This document shows, piece after piece, positions 48,133 to 59,202 of a DNA stretch of 64,000 nucleotides. The number at the start of each line of letters is the position of its first letter. Position 1 is the stretch's first letter. Source of the stretch: Alcanivorax sp. GTDB lineage: Bacteria; Pseudomonadota; Gammaproteobacteria; Pseudomonadales; Alcanivoracaceae. The notes under the pieces are model-generated. The model was not told where the DNA came from, did not search any database, and worked only from the letters and a program-made list of their open reading frames with translations. The DNA lies in contig JAIUME010000003.1 in the NCBI GenBank assembly GCA_022565695.1, forward strand, positions 269,209 to 333,208, written 5' to 3'. Made by a program: the position numbers and the translations under genes.

Positions 48133-50397
48133 TCACTTCAGCAATCTTGTCAGCCCCGCATCCTCTGTACAGTGTCCGATGTGCCAGCATGGCAGGCCCA
48201 GCGCGCTCAGCGCGGCGACGCAGGCGTCCTGTTGTGCCGCCGGAATGCTCGCCAGCAGGCCGCCACTGGTTTGCGGATCGGTGAGCGCTACCAGCAGCGG
48301 GTGATCCTTCATGCCCGGTGCCAGGTTGCAGTGGGTCAGGGCCACATCATTGGCGGGCCGCAGGCTGCTGCTGATGCCTTGCCCGGCGAGCGTGATCACG
48401 CCGGGCAGCACCGGCAGCGCGGTGAGGCGCAGACAGGCGCCCACCTGACTTTGTTGCAGTATTTCCAGCAAATGACCCAGCAGCCCGAAGCCGGTAACGT
48501 CGGTGCAGGCGGTGGCGCCATGCTGCGCGAACACAGCGGCAGCGGCGCCATGATTGCCGAGCATGCTCTCCAGCGCGGTATCGAGCCAGGGGCCCTTGCA
48601 GCGCTGGCGCATCTGGGCTGCCAGCAGAATGCCGGTGCCCAGAGGTTTGGTGAGCAGGAGCACGTCGCCGGGGCGCGCCCCGCTTTTGTGCAACAGCTGT
48701 GAGGGATCGGCGCTGCCGTTGACAGCAAAGCCGGCGGCCATTTGCGGGCCCTCGATGGTGTGGCCGCCCAGCAGGCTGCAGCGGCTTTCCTGCAAGGCAC
48801 TGAGCGCGCCCTGCATCAGTTGCCTCAGATCCCGCTGTTGCAGGCGCGGATGATGGTGAGCAATGCAGACCGTGGCCAGGGCCGAGTGGGGTTCGGCGTT
48901 CATGGCATGCAGATCACTCAGGGCGTGCAGCGCCGCGATGCGGCCGAACAGATAAGGCTCATCAATGAATGCCGGAAAATAGTCCTGACTCTGCACCAGT
49001 AACCGGTTTGCCGGCCAGCGCACCAGCGCCGCATCGTCGCCGCTGCGGAAATCGGTGACGACGTCATCCCGCGCGTAACCCTGCAGGCCGTCGAGTGCAT
49101 GACGTAGCGACTCAGGTCCGAGTTTGGCGCCACATCCCTGGCAATGGATGATGTCTGCAGTGCCGCTGCGCTTGCCCCGTGCCGCAACCGCCATGCCCTG
49201 GCTGGGCGGCAGATCGCTGAAACGTTGCATGAAACGGCGGTCGATACGGTCCTTCCAACGCCACACCCAGGCCCGGGCCCAGGCGCCGCTCAGGCTCAGG
49301 TTGCCCCGGCGGGCAATGGCATGGGGACGGCCTGCCGAAAGCAGCGACAGCACGTGCCGCTGCGGCCTGTAATCCTGGCAGGGGCGACCTTCGACGAAGG
49401 CGGCCAGATTGCGCGCCAGCACCGGCGCCTGTCGCACCGCGTAGACGCCTGCTCTGGGAAGTTGCAGTCCCTCCAGCCAGGCGCAGTCACCTGCTGCAAA
49501 GACGCCTGCGTGGCTCAGGCTCTGGAGGTTCTTGCCGACCCGGACAAAGCCGCTGTCGGTGGTGGCCAGACCGGCCTCCGCCAGCCACGGGGCGCCACGG
49601 GCTCCGGTACACCAGAGCAGGAAGTCGAACGCTTCGTGGCGGCCAGTGGCGTCGGTCAGTTGCTGAGCGTCGACGTTGGCGACGTTGAAATCGGTCAGCA
49701 GCTGCACGTCAGCGCGTGCCAGTTCCCATTGCATGGCGCGGCGTGCACTGGCCGGGTATCCCGGCAGCAACGAGCCGCCGCTGACCAGGGTGAGTCTGGC
49801 GCTGATCTGCTCCCGACTCAGCGCCCGGGCGATGGCCAGCATCATTTCTGTCCCGCCTGCGCCAGCGCCGACGACGCAGATGCGTGCCTGTTGCTGAGGC
49901 TGTTGGCGAAGACGGTCCAGCAGCGCGTCCCAGCGTTGGCGAAAACTGCTGACCGGCTTGACCGGCACCGCATGGGCGCGTGCTCCGGGCACGCTGTCCA
50001 GGTCCGGCGTACTGCCGATATCCAGGCTGAGCAGGTCATAGTGGAGCGGGGCGCCGTTGGCGAGGGTCAGTTGACGGTGGTCGGGGTCCAGAGCAATCAC
50101 GCTATCCCGGATAAAGCGCACACCGGCCCATTGGCACAGTGTGCGCAGATCAATGTGTGTCTCATCGGCGGTGTAATGACCGGCGACCAGTCCGGGCAAC
50201 ATACCGGAGTAGGGCGTCATGCTGTCTGGTGAGACCAGCGTGATGCGCGTACCGACAAGGGGATGCATGCCCAGACGCCGCAGCACCAGCGCATGGGTAT
50301 GGCCGCCACCGACCAGCACCAGGTCCCGGTCAGCGCCACTTTTCTGCGGATCAGTGCTCTGCGCATCAGAGTGCGTTGTGTCGGTGTGATGCGTCAT
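48133..50397 (-). CDS. selD: Fused FAD/NAD(P)-dependent oxidoreductase - selenide, water dikinase (SelD)
   Basis: A 754-residue two-domain protein. Residues about 25-400 are a pyridine nucleotide-disulfide oxidoreductase-like domain (DLVLVGGGHTHALVLRRLG Rossmann loop; CVVGAGAGGTEMMLAIA second nucleotide site; GVFAAGDCAW FAD motif). Residues about 415-754 are SelD, which makes selenophosphate from selenide and ATP, with the active-site Cys and Lys in CQGCGAKLGPESL (about 417-429). GDDAALV and TDVTGFGLLGHLLEI are typical SelD segments. The fusion is known in some bacteria; the oxidoreductase part may reduce the selenium source, but this is not proven. It overlaps the permease gene by four bases (ATGA). 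Confidence 0.95.
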   Translation of the reverse strand: MTHHTDTTHSDAQSTDPQKSGADRDLVLVGGGHTHALVLRRLGMHPLVGTRITLVSPDSMTPYSGMLPGLVAGHYTADETHIDLRTLCQWAGVRFIRDSVIALDPDHRQLTLANGAPLHYDLLSLDIGSTPDLDSVPGARAHAVPVKPVSSFRQRWDALLDRLRQQPQQQARICVVGAGAGGTEMMLAIARALSREQISARLTLVSGGSLLPGYPASARRAMQWELARADVQLLTDFNVANVDAQQLTDATGRHEAFDFLLWCTGARGAPWLAEAGLATTDSGFVRVGKNLQSLSHAGVFAAGDCAWLEGLQLPRAGVYAVRQAPVLARNLAAFVEGRPCQDYRPQRHVLSLLSAGRPHAIARRGNLSLSGAWARAWVWRWKDRIDRRFMQRFSDLPPSQGMAVAARGKRSGTADIIHCQGCGAKLGPESLRHALDGLQGYARDDVVTDFRSGDDAALVRWPANRLLVQSQDYFPAFIDEPYLFGRIAALHALSDLHAMNAEPHSALATVCIAHHHPRLQQRDLRQLMQGALSALQESRCSLLGGHTIEGPQMAAGFAVNGSADPSQLLHKSGARPGDVLLLTKPLGTGILLAAQMRQRCKGPWLDTALESMLGNHGAAAAVFAQHGATACTDVTGFGLLGHLLEILQQSQVGACLRLTALPVLPGVITLAGQGISSSLRPANDVALTHCNLAPGMKDHPLLVALTDPQTSGGLLASIPAAQQDACVAALSALGLPCWHIGHCTEDAGLTRLLK

Positions 50398-51932
50398 GAC
50401 ATGGGTTCCCGTGCAAACTGGCCACTGTTGATGGAAAGTCGCAGGTGCTGTCGCAACTTGCGGGACAGGCCGTCCACCAGCAGATTCAATGCCACTGCCA
50501 GGCCGATAAGCACCAGCGCCCGGTCAAAACGGAATTCAGCGAAGGCCGCATCCACGTAATAGCCCAGCGTGGTGATGCCGAGAATACCGAGGATGGCCGT
50601 CTCGCGCATGATGATTTCCCAGCGGTACAACAGCAAGGCCAGCACATTGGGATAAATGCGCGGTAGCGTGTCCCAGGCATAGCCCTGCAAACCGCGAGGA
50701 CGGTCAGCCCTGGCAGGCAGATACAGCGTAAAGCGACCGGTCAGATACGCGACGATGGCGCCAGTATGCAGTGCCAGCGCAATAATACCGGGCAACATGG
50801 ACGGGCCCAGCAACAACAGCAGAATGAACGCCAGCAGAAACTCCGGCGTGGTGCGCATGATCATCAGAAAAAGGTGACCGGCGCCCCGACTGAACCGATT
50901 GCCGAACTGCGGCGACACCAGCGGGAACAACAGCAATGCCAGCACCGCAGTGGCCAGCAGCGCCGCTGTCGACAGCACCAGCGTATGCCAGAGCCCGGGC
51001 AGGCCCTGTTCCGTCATGAGCCGGGCAAACCAGAGCCAGAGATCCGTCAGTGTGCCGTCGCCCTTGAGCGGGGAGGGCACGATGTCGCTGGTAAAGAAGC
51101 GACGCAGTGTGCCCTCGGGGGCTGTGGACAGTGGCGGCGCCCACCACAGCGCCGCGCCGAGATAGACCAGCACAAGGCGCCGGTGCAGCCAGAAGCGCAG
51201 CGTACCGATCAACAGAAAAAACACATACAGCACGGCGGCCCCGGCGCTGTAGTCGCCTTGCCTGAATGCGGTTTCCAGGTGGAAGCCCAGCGTGGGCAGG
51301 CCGATAAAACCGAGAATGGCCGAGGCGCGCAGGCCGCACTCAAGCCGATAGGCGCCATACGTGCGCAGGGGGCCCATGATCAACGGCAGGCGAGCGTAAA
51401 AGAAGGTGGTCAGCCGGCCACTGCCGTGGGGCAATGCGGCGGCCGGGCGCTGATCTGATTCTTCAAGAAATTCGCCGAACACTTTGGCGAATATACCGGC
51501 ATACGGGATCGCGATAGCGAGTACGCCGGTGAGCGGGGACAGGCCGGTCAATTGCAGAAATATCAGCCCCCAGAACAACTCATGCACCGCACGGATGATC
51601 GCGCTACCGGCGCGCACCAGTCGGTAGTGCCAGAACACCGCCAGAACAAACCCGGCAGTAATGCCCAGTGCGACGCCCTGCAACGCAAAGGCGAGGGTGT
51701 TGGCCAATGCCTGCCAGATGAATTCGGTGGCGGCGAAATCCGGGGACAGGAAGCCGTTCGCGATGCGCCCCATCTCGGTGCCGGGGGTGCCGGTGATAAT
51801 TTCGAGATCTGCGACCAGGAACGCCAGCAGCCCGGCAACGCCGAGCCACAGCGAGGCGACCCGGAAGCGGCCGGCAGTGGTGTGCCAGCGTCCGGTGTGC
51901 TGGTCCGGGGCAGCGCCGTCAGTAGAGCGCAT
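50394..51932 (-). CDS. ABC transporter permease, fused double PhnE-type, putative selenium oxyanion uptake
   Basis: A 512-residue inner-membrane protein that is two PhnE-like permease domains in one chain: a first half (about 20-250) and a second half (about 290-500), each with the binding-protein-dependent transport loop that contacts the ATPase. These permeases are usually single domains that dimerise. The ATPase gene overlaps by 14 bases and selD by four. The phosphonate label from homology is doubtful here, because the whole operon is about selenium. Confidence 0.88.
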   Translation of the reverse strand: MRSTDGAAPDQHTGRWHTTAGRFRVASLWLGVAGLLAFLVADLEIITGTPGTEMGRIANGFLSPDFAATEFIWQALANTLAFALQGVALGITAGFVLAVFWHYRLVRAGSAIIRAVHELFWGLIFLQLTGLSPLTGVLAIAIPYAGIFAKVFGEFLEESDQRPAAALPHGSGRLTTFFYARLPLIMGPLRTYGAYRLECGLRASAILGFIGLPTLGFHLETAFRQGDYSAGAAVLYVFFLLIGTLRFWLHRRLVLVYLGAALWWAPPLSTAPEGTLRRFFTSDIVPSPLKGDGTLTDLWLWFARLMTEQGLPGLWHTLVLSTAALLATAVLALLLFPLVSPQFGNRFSRGAGHLFLMIMRTTPEFLLAFILLLLLGPSMLPGIIALALHTGAIVAYLTGRFTLYLPARADRPRGLQGYAWDTLPRIYPNVLALLLYRWEIIMRETAILGILGITTLGYYVDAAFAEFRFDRALVLIGLAVALNLLVDGLSRKLRQHLRLSINSGQFAREPMS

Positions 51933-52578
51933 CGAGATCCGCGAGCGTCAGCGTCGAAGCCGGCGCGTCCAGTAGCAAGCGATTGTCCCGCAGCCCGAGC
52001 ACACGATCGAAACACTGTAGCGCCAGGTTCCGGTCATGCAGTGCGATCACCGCGCTGTCATGCTGCGCCAGCGCCTGGCGCAGCAGCGCCAGCCCCTGAT
52101 GCTCATCCAGGCTGGATACGGGCTCGTCACCCAGCAGGACGGGGCGTTGGCTGTACAGCGCACGCCCCAATGCCACACGCTGGGCTTGCCCCCCGGACAG
52201 TCGGTCGACGCTGGTTTGCCACTTGTCGTGCAAACCGAGCTGTGATGCCAGTGTCTGCACGGCGCGGCGTTCTGCTGGCAGCGGCCAGACCAGATTGGCC
52301 AGATTGTAGAGGTGGCCATGGCGACTGAGGGCGCCCATGTAGATGTTGTGGAAGACGCTGAGCATGGGCACCAGTGCACCTTCCTGAGGGCACCAGGCGA
52401 CCTGTTGCGGCTGTTGTTCGCGCAGCGCGCCGAGCAGGGTGGATTTGCCCGCGCCGGAGGGGCCCAGCAAGGCCACTTTCTCGCCGGGCTGAATGCGCAG
52501 TGTCAATTGCTCAAGCACTACCAGGCTGCCCTGGCGGAGCGTGGCATCGCTGAAGTGGAACAGCGCCTCGCTGCGCAT
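51919..52578 (-). CDS. ABC transporter ATP-binding protein, PhnC-like
   Basis: A 219-residue ATPase subunit: Walker A LLGPSGAGKSTLLGAL (about 37-52), Q-loop, signature LSGGQAQRVALGRAL (about 128-142), Walker B VLLGDEPVSSLDE (about 148-160) and switch His in VIALHDRNLAL. It powers the permease encoded next to it. It overlaps the binding-protein gene by one base and the permease gene by 14, so synthesis of the three parts is coupled. Confidence 0.94.
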   Translation of the reverse strand: MRSEALFHFSDATLRQGSLVVLEQLTLRIQPGEKVALLGPSGAGKSTLLGALREQQPQQVAWCPQEGALVPMLSVFHNIYMGALSRHGHLYNLANLVWPLPAERRAVQTLASQLGLHDKWQTSVDRLSGGQAQRVALGRALYSQRPVLLGDEPVSSLDEHQGLALLRQALAQHDSAVIALHDRNLALQCFDRVLGLRDNRLLLDAPASTLTLADLDALY

Positions 52579-53444
52579 CAGTCGAGCAGATCCAGCTCGC
52601 GGGCGGTATTCACGATGGGCGCGTAATCGTCATTGCTGGCCGGGATAAAGCCCTTGCGCGGAAAGCTCGCCAGAATATCTTCGTCTTCGATACCGATCAG
52701 CACGGCCTGCACAGTGTCGATGAAACCCTCGCCAAAACGCGCTTCCACATCACCGCGAATGACCCAGTGATAATCCGGGTAGGGGGGCGTGGTCCAGACC
52801 TTGCGCACGCGGTTTTCGTCCACCAGCCCTTCACGCACGGCCTGATCCCAGACCTTGTAATTCACGACGCCTGCATCCCAGGCCCCACTCTGCACCAGAG
52901 CGATGGTGGCATTGTGATCGCCGCTGAAACCTACACGGCTGAAGAACTGTTGTGGCGATTGGCCGGTGGCCTGGCGCATGAAGTACTCGGGCATCAGGCG
53001 GCCGGAGGTGGAGCTGCGTGAGCCGAAGGTAAAGCGCTTGCCCTGCAAGGCCATGGGGAAGGCGTCGCCAGGTTCGATGCCGGTACTGGCATTGACGATC
53101 AGATAACTGAGAAACGCCGGATCCTCCACGCCCTGGGCAATGGCGCGGCTGCCGGGAACAAGGCGTTGCGCCTGTACGCCGGAGAAGCCGCCGAACCAGG
53201 CCATCTGCACTTCGTTGTTGCGAAATGCAGTGACCGCAGCGGCATAGGATTTCACCGGGATATAGCGCACTTCGACGCCCAGCTCTTCGCTCAGATAGTC
53301 GGCCACCTTGCCGAAGCGGGTCATCAGTCGCGATTCGTCCTGGTCCGGAATGGCGGTAAAGACAAACGTGTCGGCCAGGGCCGACTGGGGCGCTGCCATA
53401 GCAAGGGAAACCGCCAGCAGAAGGGCAGTGAGGCGCAAGATCAT
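52578..53444 (-). CDS. ABC transporter substrate-binding protein, putative selenate/selenium-binding PhnD paralog
   Basis: A 288-residue periplasmic protein with a signal peptide (cleavage about 25, ALADT). It has the PhnD/phosphonate-type fold: FTAIPDQDESRLMTRFGKVADYLSEELGVEVRYIPVKSYAAAVTAF, then MAWFGGFSGVQA. A subgroup of this family occurs with selD and selU and has been named a putative selenate-binding protein; this one is in exactly that setting. Binding of selenate or selenite is inferred, not shown. The gene lies 110 bases downstream of selU, so it may also have its own promoter. Confidence 0.9.
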   Translation of the reverse strand: MILRLTALLLAVSLAMAAPQSALADTFVFTAIPDQDESRLMTRFGKVADYLSEELGVEVRYIPVKSYAAAVTAFRNNEVQMAWFGGFSGVQAQRLVPGSRAIAQGVEDPAFLSYLIVNASTGIEPGDAFPMALQGKRFTFGSRSSTSGRLMPEYFMRQATGQSPQQFFSRVGFSGDHNATIALVQSGAWDAGVVNYKVWDQAVREGLVDENRVRKVWTTPPYPDYHWVIRGDVEARFGEGFIDTVQAVLIGIEDEDILASFPRKGFIPASNDDYAPIVNTARELDLLD

Positions 53445-53554
53445 TGTGTCGCTCCGTTCAATAGGGAGTGTGAGCCAGACGATTTTTTACCGTTACGATT
53501 GTCACCGTTACCGGTGGGGCCGTGTCTGGCAATCGGCCCCGGTTTCAATACGGG

Positions 53555-54664
53555 CTATCCGTTTTCCTGTGCTGTCAAAAACGCCTGTACGGCTTGCCGG
53601 GTGCCGCTGAACAGCGTGGCACCTTCCCGTTTGCTCAACATGTAGTCATACATCGGGTCGTAGTAATCCCGCAACAGCACGCGTATCCAGTCGCGGTGCG
53701 CCTCGACCTGGCCGCTTTCTTTCTGAATCGCCAGCGCCGTGCACAGGGCGGTGCGCAGTGTCGCATGCCGGACGCCGCCGAGCCGCCGTTGAATGCGATC
53801 CAGCCCGGCCAGCAATTCGCTGCCCAGCCGTTCCTCTGCCTGCGCCGCACCGTAGAAAGCCGCGTACTCGGCAACCGGCCCCAGCACATAGTCTTCGAGT
53901 GTCACTTGCACGCGGCTTTCCAGATCTTCCTCGATCATGATGCGAGGCGCTGACTTCATCGCTGCCTGCAACGGCAATGGCAGCGCGCAGCGGCCGATGA
54001 GGCGGCCTTCATCCTCCAGCACCAGCGGCAGGTCGCCAGCGTCGCGCAGCCGCAGCAGGCCGATGGCCAGCGCATTTTCGAAATCGATCTGCGCCGGTTG
54101 ATCACCCGGCCGACGCCCGAATGATGAACCGCGATGATGGGCCAGGCCTTCCAGATCAAGGGTCTGACGGAGTTGCTCGATAACCCGGGTCTTGCCCGTG
54201 CCAGTGCGGCCACTCAGCAATTGAAGACGGCTGTGGTTGATGTCCTGCTGGAAGCGTTCCAGCAGAAAGCGGCGCATGGCCTTGTAGCCACCGCTGACCA
54301 GGGGGATGTCCACACCCTCTTCGCGCAGCCACTGCTGCACGGTACGCGAGCGTAACCCGCCGCGAAAACAGTAGAGGTGCCCCTCCGGGTTTTTCCGATA
54401 CCAGTCGATCCAGGCGGCGGTGCGGGCTGCCCGCACATCGCCACCCACCAGCTCATGGCCGAGCGCAATGGCAGCGTCCTGACCCTGGTCCTTGTAACGG
54501 ATGCCCACGCGATGCCGTTCGGTGTCGTCCAGCAGCGGTATGTTCTGTGCGGTGGGGAAAGCGCCCTTGCTGAATTCCACTGGCGCACGCACGTCGAGCA
54601 ACGGGACGTCGGTGGCAAAAAGCGCCAGAAATCGCGCCGCAGTCCCCTTGTCAGAGTGCGTCAT
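53555..54664 (-). CDS. selU: tRNA 2-selenouridine synthase
   Basis: Replaces the sulfur of 2-thiouridine at the tRNA wobble position with selenium from selenophosphate, via a geranylated intermediate (MnmH/YbbB). Of 369 residues, the N-terminal rhodanese domain holds the active Cys in LYCFRGGLRSRTVQQWL (about 96-112) and the C-terminal domain has the P-loop QLLSGRTGTGKTRVIEQL (about 146-163). It consumes the SelD product. It ends 110 bases before the binding-protein gene and follows ygiQ by eight bases. Confidence 0.97.
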   Translation of the reverse strand: MTHSDKGTAARFLALFATDVPLLDVRAPVEFSKGAFPTAQNIPLLDDTERHRVGIRYKDQGQDAAIALGHELVGGDVRAARTAAWIDWYRKNPEGHLYCFRGGLRSRTVQQWLREEGVDIPLVSGGYKAMRRFLLERFQQDINHSRLQLLSGRTGTGKTRVIEQLRQTLDLEGLAHHRGSSFGRRPGDQPAQIDFENALAIGLLRLRDAGDLPLVLEDEGRLIGRCALPLPLQAAMKSAPRIMIEEDLESRVQVTLEDYVLGPVAEYAAFYGAAQAEERLGSELLAGLDRIQRRLGGVRHATLRTALCTALAIQKESGQVEAHRDWIRVLLRDYYDPMYDYMLSKREGATLFSGTRQAVQAFLTAQENG

Positions 54665-54672
54665 GCCGTACC

Positions 54673-56868
<2,196 letters not shown>

Positions 56869-56948
56869 AGAGCATTCCGAAGCGGCGGCCCGTGAAGAGC
56901 CTGCCTGATGGCTGTGGCCGCAATTCTACCTGAATCGCCGCTTCCCAG

Positions 56949-56987
56949 TCTGCTGTAATGGTCTGCTGGAATGGCCTGCTGTGAAGA
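56949..56987 (+). repeat. 13-bp tandem repeat, three copies, upstream of ygiQ
   Basis: tctgctgtaatgg (56949-56961), tctgctggaatgg (56962-56974), cctgctgtgaaga (56975-56987). It lies in the gap between the ygiQ start and the end of the alpha/beta hydrolase gene, i.e. in the region that should hold the ygiQ promoter. Confidence 0.85.
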
Positions 56988-56989
56988 CC

Positions 56990-57991
56990 TCAGTGTTGCT
57001 GGCTGCGCCGCGCCTCGCGCCAGTGGCTGCGCAGGGTGCGGGCAGTGAGACCGGGGGCCTCCAGCATCGGCAGGTGGCCGACGCCTTTGAAAATGCGTTT
57101 GCTGGCATGTGGAATCAGGCCATGAAAGGTGTCCGCGCAGCTGACATCCAGTACCGCATCCTGATCTCCCCACATGATCATGGTCGGGCAGGCCACGTCG
57201 CTGAAGACCTGATTCGGGTCCTCCTCGATGTCGAGCATATCCCGGAAAATGCGGTGATTGACCGGATGGCGGTGGACCATCTCCCGATACATGATCGGCG
57301 TCAGCAGCGCGCTGAGGCTGTGACGGTTCTTGTAGGTCACGATGCGGAACAGGCGGGCCACGTCGAGCATGCTGGCCGGGATCAGCGGGTTTTCGCCACG
57401 CTGCAGGGCCGTTTCGAAGTCACTGGCGCGACTGCCGCGCATGCCGGCGGCATTCATCAGGGTCAGGCTGGCGACCTGATCGGAAAAACGGGCCGCGGTG
57501 ATGCCGGCGATGGCGCCCCCCATGGAGTTGCCCACCAGGTGCACCTTGCCGCTGCTGATCTGGCTGACAATGCGGTGCAGGCGCTCTGCCTGGGTCGAGA
57601 GCCGGTAGTTGGAGCTGGCGACAAAATGGCTTTCCCCGAAGCCGGGCAGATCCGGAATGATCAGGTGGTACTGGCGCGCCAGCAGACCGGCCAGAAACAA
57701 CCAGTTCTCCTTGCTGGCACCGAAGCCGTGTACCAGCACCACGGTTTCCCCGTCCATCCGGCCACCTTCCAGGAAGGTGACCCGGTGCTGATCCAGCCAC
57801 AGGTGTCTGCGGCGCAAGCCTGATACGGCCACCTGGCTGCGGCGCGCCCAGTTCCAGACACTGCGTGTGGGGCGCCAGCGGGCGAGGAGAGCGGGATCGG
57901 GTGCTAAGGTGTCACTGGCCAGGAAGGCCTGGCCGACAGTTTCGACGAAGCTGCCGGCGCTGATTTGTGCCGTATTCGCATTACTTTTCAT
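56990..57991 (-). CDS. Alpha/beta hydrolase
   Basis: A 333-residue lipase/esterase-type hydrolase from ATG 57991 (MKSNANTAQ). LVHGFGASKENWL (oxyanion region, about 91-103), nucleophile elbow HLVGNSMGGAIAG (Ser about 162), acid MWGDQDAVLD (Asp about 286) and His in GVGHLPMLEAP (about 313) complete the triad. Substrate unknown; the layout resembles lipases and dienelactone-type hydrolases near lipid metabolism genes. The frame stays open upstream to 58078, but homology-like sequence and GGGAGA before the ATG support 57991. Confidence 0.9.
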   Translation of the reverse strand: MKSNANTAQISAGSFVETVGQAFLASDTLAPDPALLARWRPTRSVWNWARRSQVAVSGLRRRHLWLDQHRVTFLEGGRMDGETVVLVHGFGASKENWLFLAGLLARQYHLIIPDLPGFGESHFVASSNYRLSTQAERLHRIVSQISSGKVHLVGNSMGGAIAGITAARFSDQVASLTLMNAAGMRGSRASDFETALQRGENPLIPASMLDVARLFRIVTYKNRHSLSALLTPIMYREMVHRHPVNHRIFRDMLDIEEDPNQVFSDVACPTMIMWGDQDAVLDVSCADTFHGLIPHASKRIFKGVGHLPMLEAPGLTARTLRSHWREARRSQQH

Positions 57992-58150
57992 ATTGTTATC
58001 TCCCGGAGGGACGGGCTCATTATGATGGCTGCTGTCACATCTGATCTTTACAGTATCTGATGTCACAGTGACCCACAATAATATTTTTTTCCGGGGAGAT
58101 GCCGCCTGTGGCTGGCGCTGCCGGGCCGCGGGAGCGGGCCCGGCAGAGGG

Positions 58151-59032
58151 TCAGTGCTGGCCCTGTGCCGTCGGCAGTGCGGTCTCGGGGACATCGCCCT
58201 GCGCCGTCAGGATGGCCCGCCATTCGGCGATCAGGGCGCTGTTGTCCTCTTGCCAGGGGTGGAAATCCGGGCGCAGGAATGTCAGGAAGTCCGGCACAGT
58301 GCGGGTCAGCACGCCGTTGATGCCGAACAGGCGCCACATGCCCCGTGCCAGCACCAGCGGGCGCCGGTGCAGGCCATCCTTCTTGAGGAAGGCCCAGGTG
58401 TATTTGCCGGTGTAGGTACCCAGGGCCAGCGTGGCGGCCAGCAGGGTGCGTACGCGCATGCGATAGCTGCCGACGACGTCCTGATACAGGTCAAACGCCA
58501 CCGCCTTGTGCTCGATCTCCTCGATGGCATGCCATATCCAGAGCGCCCGCACAGACGGGTGCATGGATTCCAGCAAGGCCGGGTCCTTGAGCAGGCGGTT
58601 GGCGAGGATGGCGGTGATGTGCTCCAGCGCTGCCGTGGCGGCCAGCTGCTGCTTGGCCGACAGCCGCTCACGCCCCTGTTTGATCAGGTGGCGGGCCAGC
58701 TTCTGGCCGCCTTCGGCTTCTTCGCGGTAGCCCTGGCTGGCCAGCATGTCGTTGAAGCTGTCATGTTCCAGAGAATGCATGGCTTCCTGGCCGATAAAGC
58801 CGGAAATCTCGGCTTGCCGGGTCTTGTCGGTGACCTGATCGCGGAATGCACGTACGGCGTCGACAAAGAAACGCTCGCCGTCGGGGAAGGTCAGCGACAG
58901 GGCGTTGAGGAAGTGTGTCAGCACCGGATCGTTGCGGAACCAGTGACGGGGCACATCCTCGAACGCAAAATCCATGCGCTGGGGTGTAATGCTGACATGC
59001 TCCGGTTTACTGATGGCGGCACGACGTGACAT
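58151..59032 (-). CDS. Metal-dependent hydrolase family protein (PF10118-type)
   Basis: A 293-residue helical protein from ATG 59032 (MSRRAAISKPEH), after GAGGAA. It shows the pattern of the predicted metal-dependent hydrolase family: HWFRNDPVLTHFLNALSLTFPDGERFFVDAVR, GFIGQEAMHSLEHDSFN (E-x3-H-x3-H), and WHAIEEIEHKAVAFDLY (H-x3-E-x2-H). The clustered His and Glu resemble a di-iron or similar centre. No reaction is known. The alpha/beta hydrolase gene begins 159 bases downstream and may be in the same transcript; an AraC regulator is divergent. Confidence 0.88.
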   Translation of the reverse strand: MSRRAAISKPEHVSITPQRMDFAFEDVPRHWFRNDPVLTHFLNALSLTFPDGERFFVDAVRAFRDQVTDKTRQAEISGFIGQEAMHSLEHDSFNDMLASQGYREEAEGGQKLARHLIKQGRERLSAKQQLAATAALEHITAILANRLLKDPALLESMHPSVRALWIWHAIEEIEHKAVAFDLYQDVVGSYRMRVRTLLAATLALGTYTGKYTWAFLKKDGLHRRPLVLARGMWRLFGINGVLTRTVPDFLTFLRPDFHPWQEDNSALIAEWRAILTAQGDVPETALPTAQGQH

Positions 59033-59043
59033 AACGGTTCCTC

Positions 59044-59067
59044 TGTGCTGATCATGTGTGCTGATCA
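59044..59067 (+). repeat. 13-bp-period repeat, two copies of tgtgctgatca
   Basis: tgtgctgatca at 59044-59054 and 59057-59067, with a two-base gap. It is just upstream of the metal-dependent hydrolase start on the minus strand. Both copies contain TGATCA. Confidence 0.75.
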
Positions 59068-59202
59068 GGGTGGTCAATATGTCGGGCGGTTGGCCCCTGT
59101 GACACGAGCGCGGGCTGCGGGATCATGGCGAACCGGACAGCCGCTCGGTATATCTTGGGCCTGGAGCCCGTGTGATGTCTGGTAGAGGGAGGCCATATTT
59201 CA

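Noticed and set aside
50394..53444. Phosphonate uptake system (phnCDE)
   Set aside because: Homology alone suggests it, but no phosphonate catabolic genes are present, and the genes overlap selD and follow selU, so selenium uptake is preferred.
57992..58150. CRP-like operator (tgtcaca...tgtcaca) before the alpha/beta hydrolase
   Set aside because: The half-sites are in direct, not inverted, orientation, so they do not fit TGTGA-N6-TCACA.
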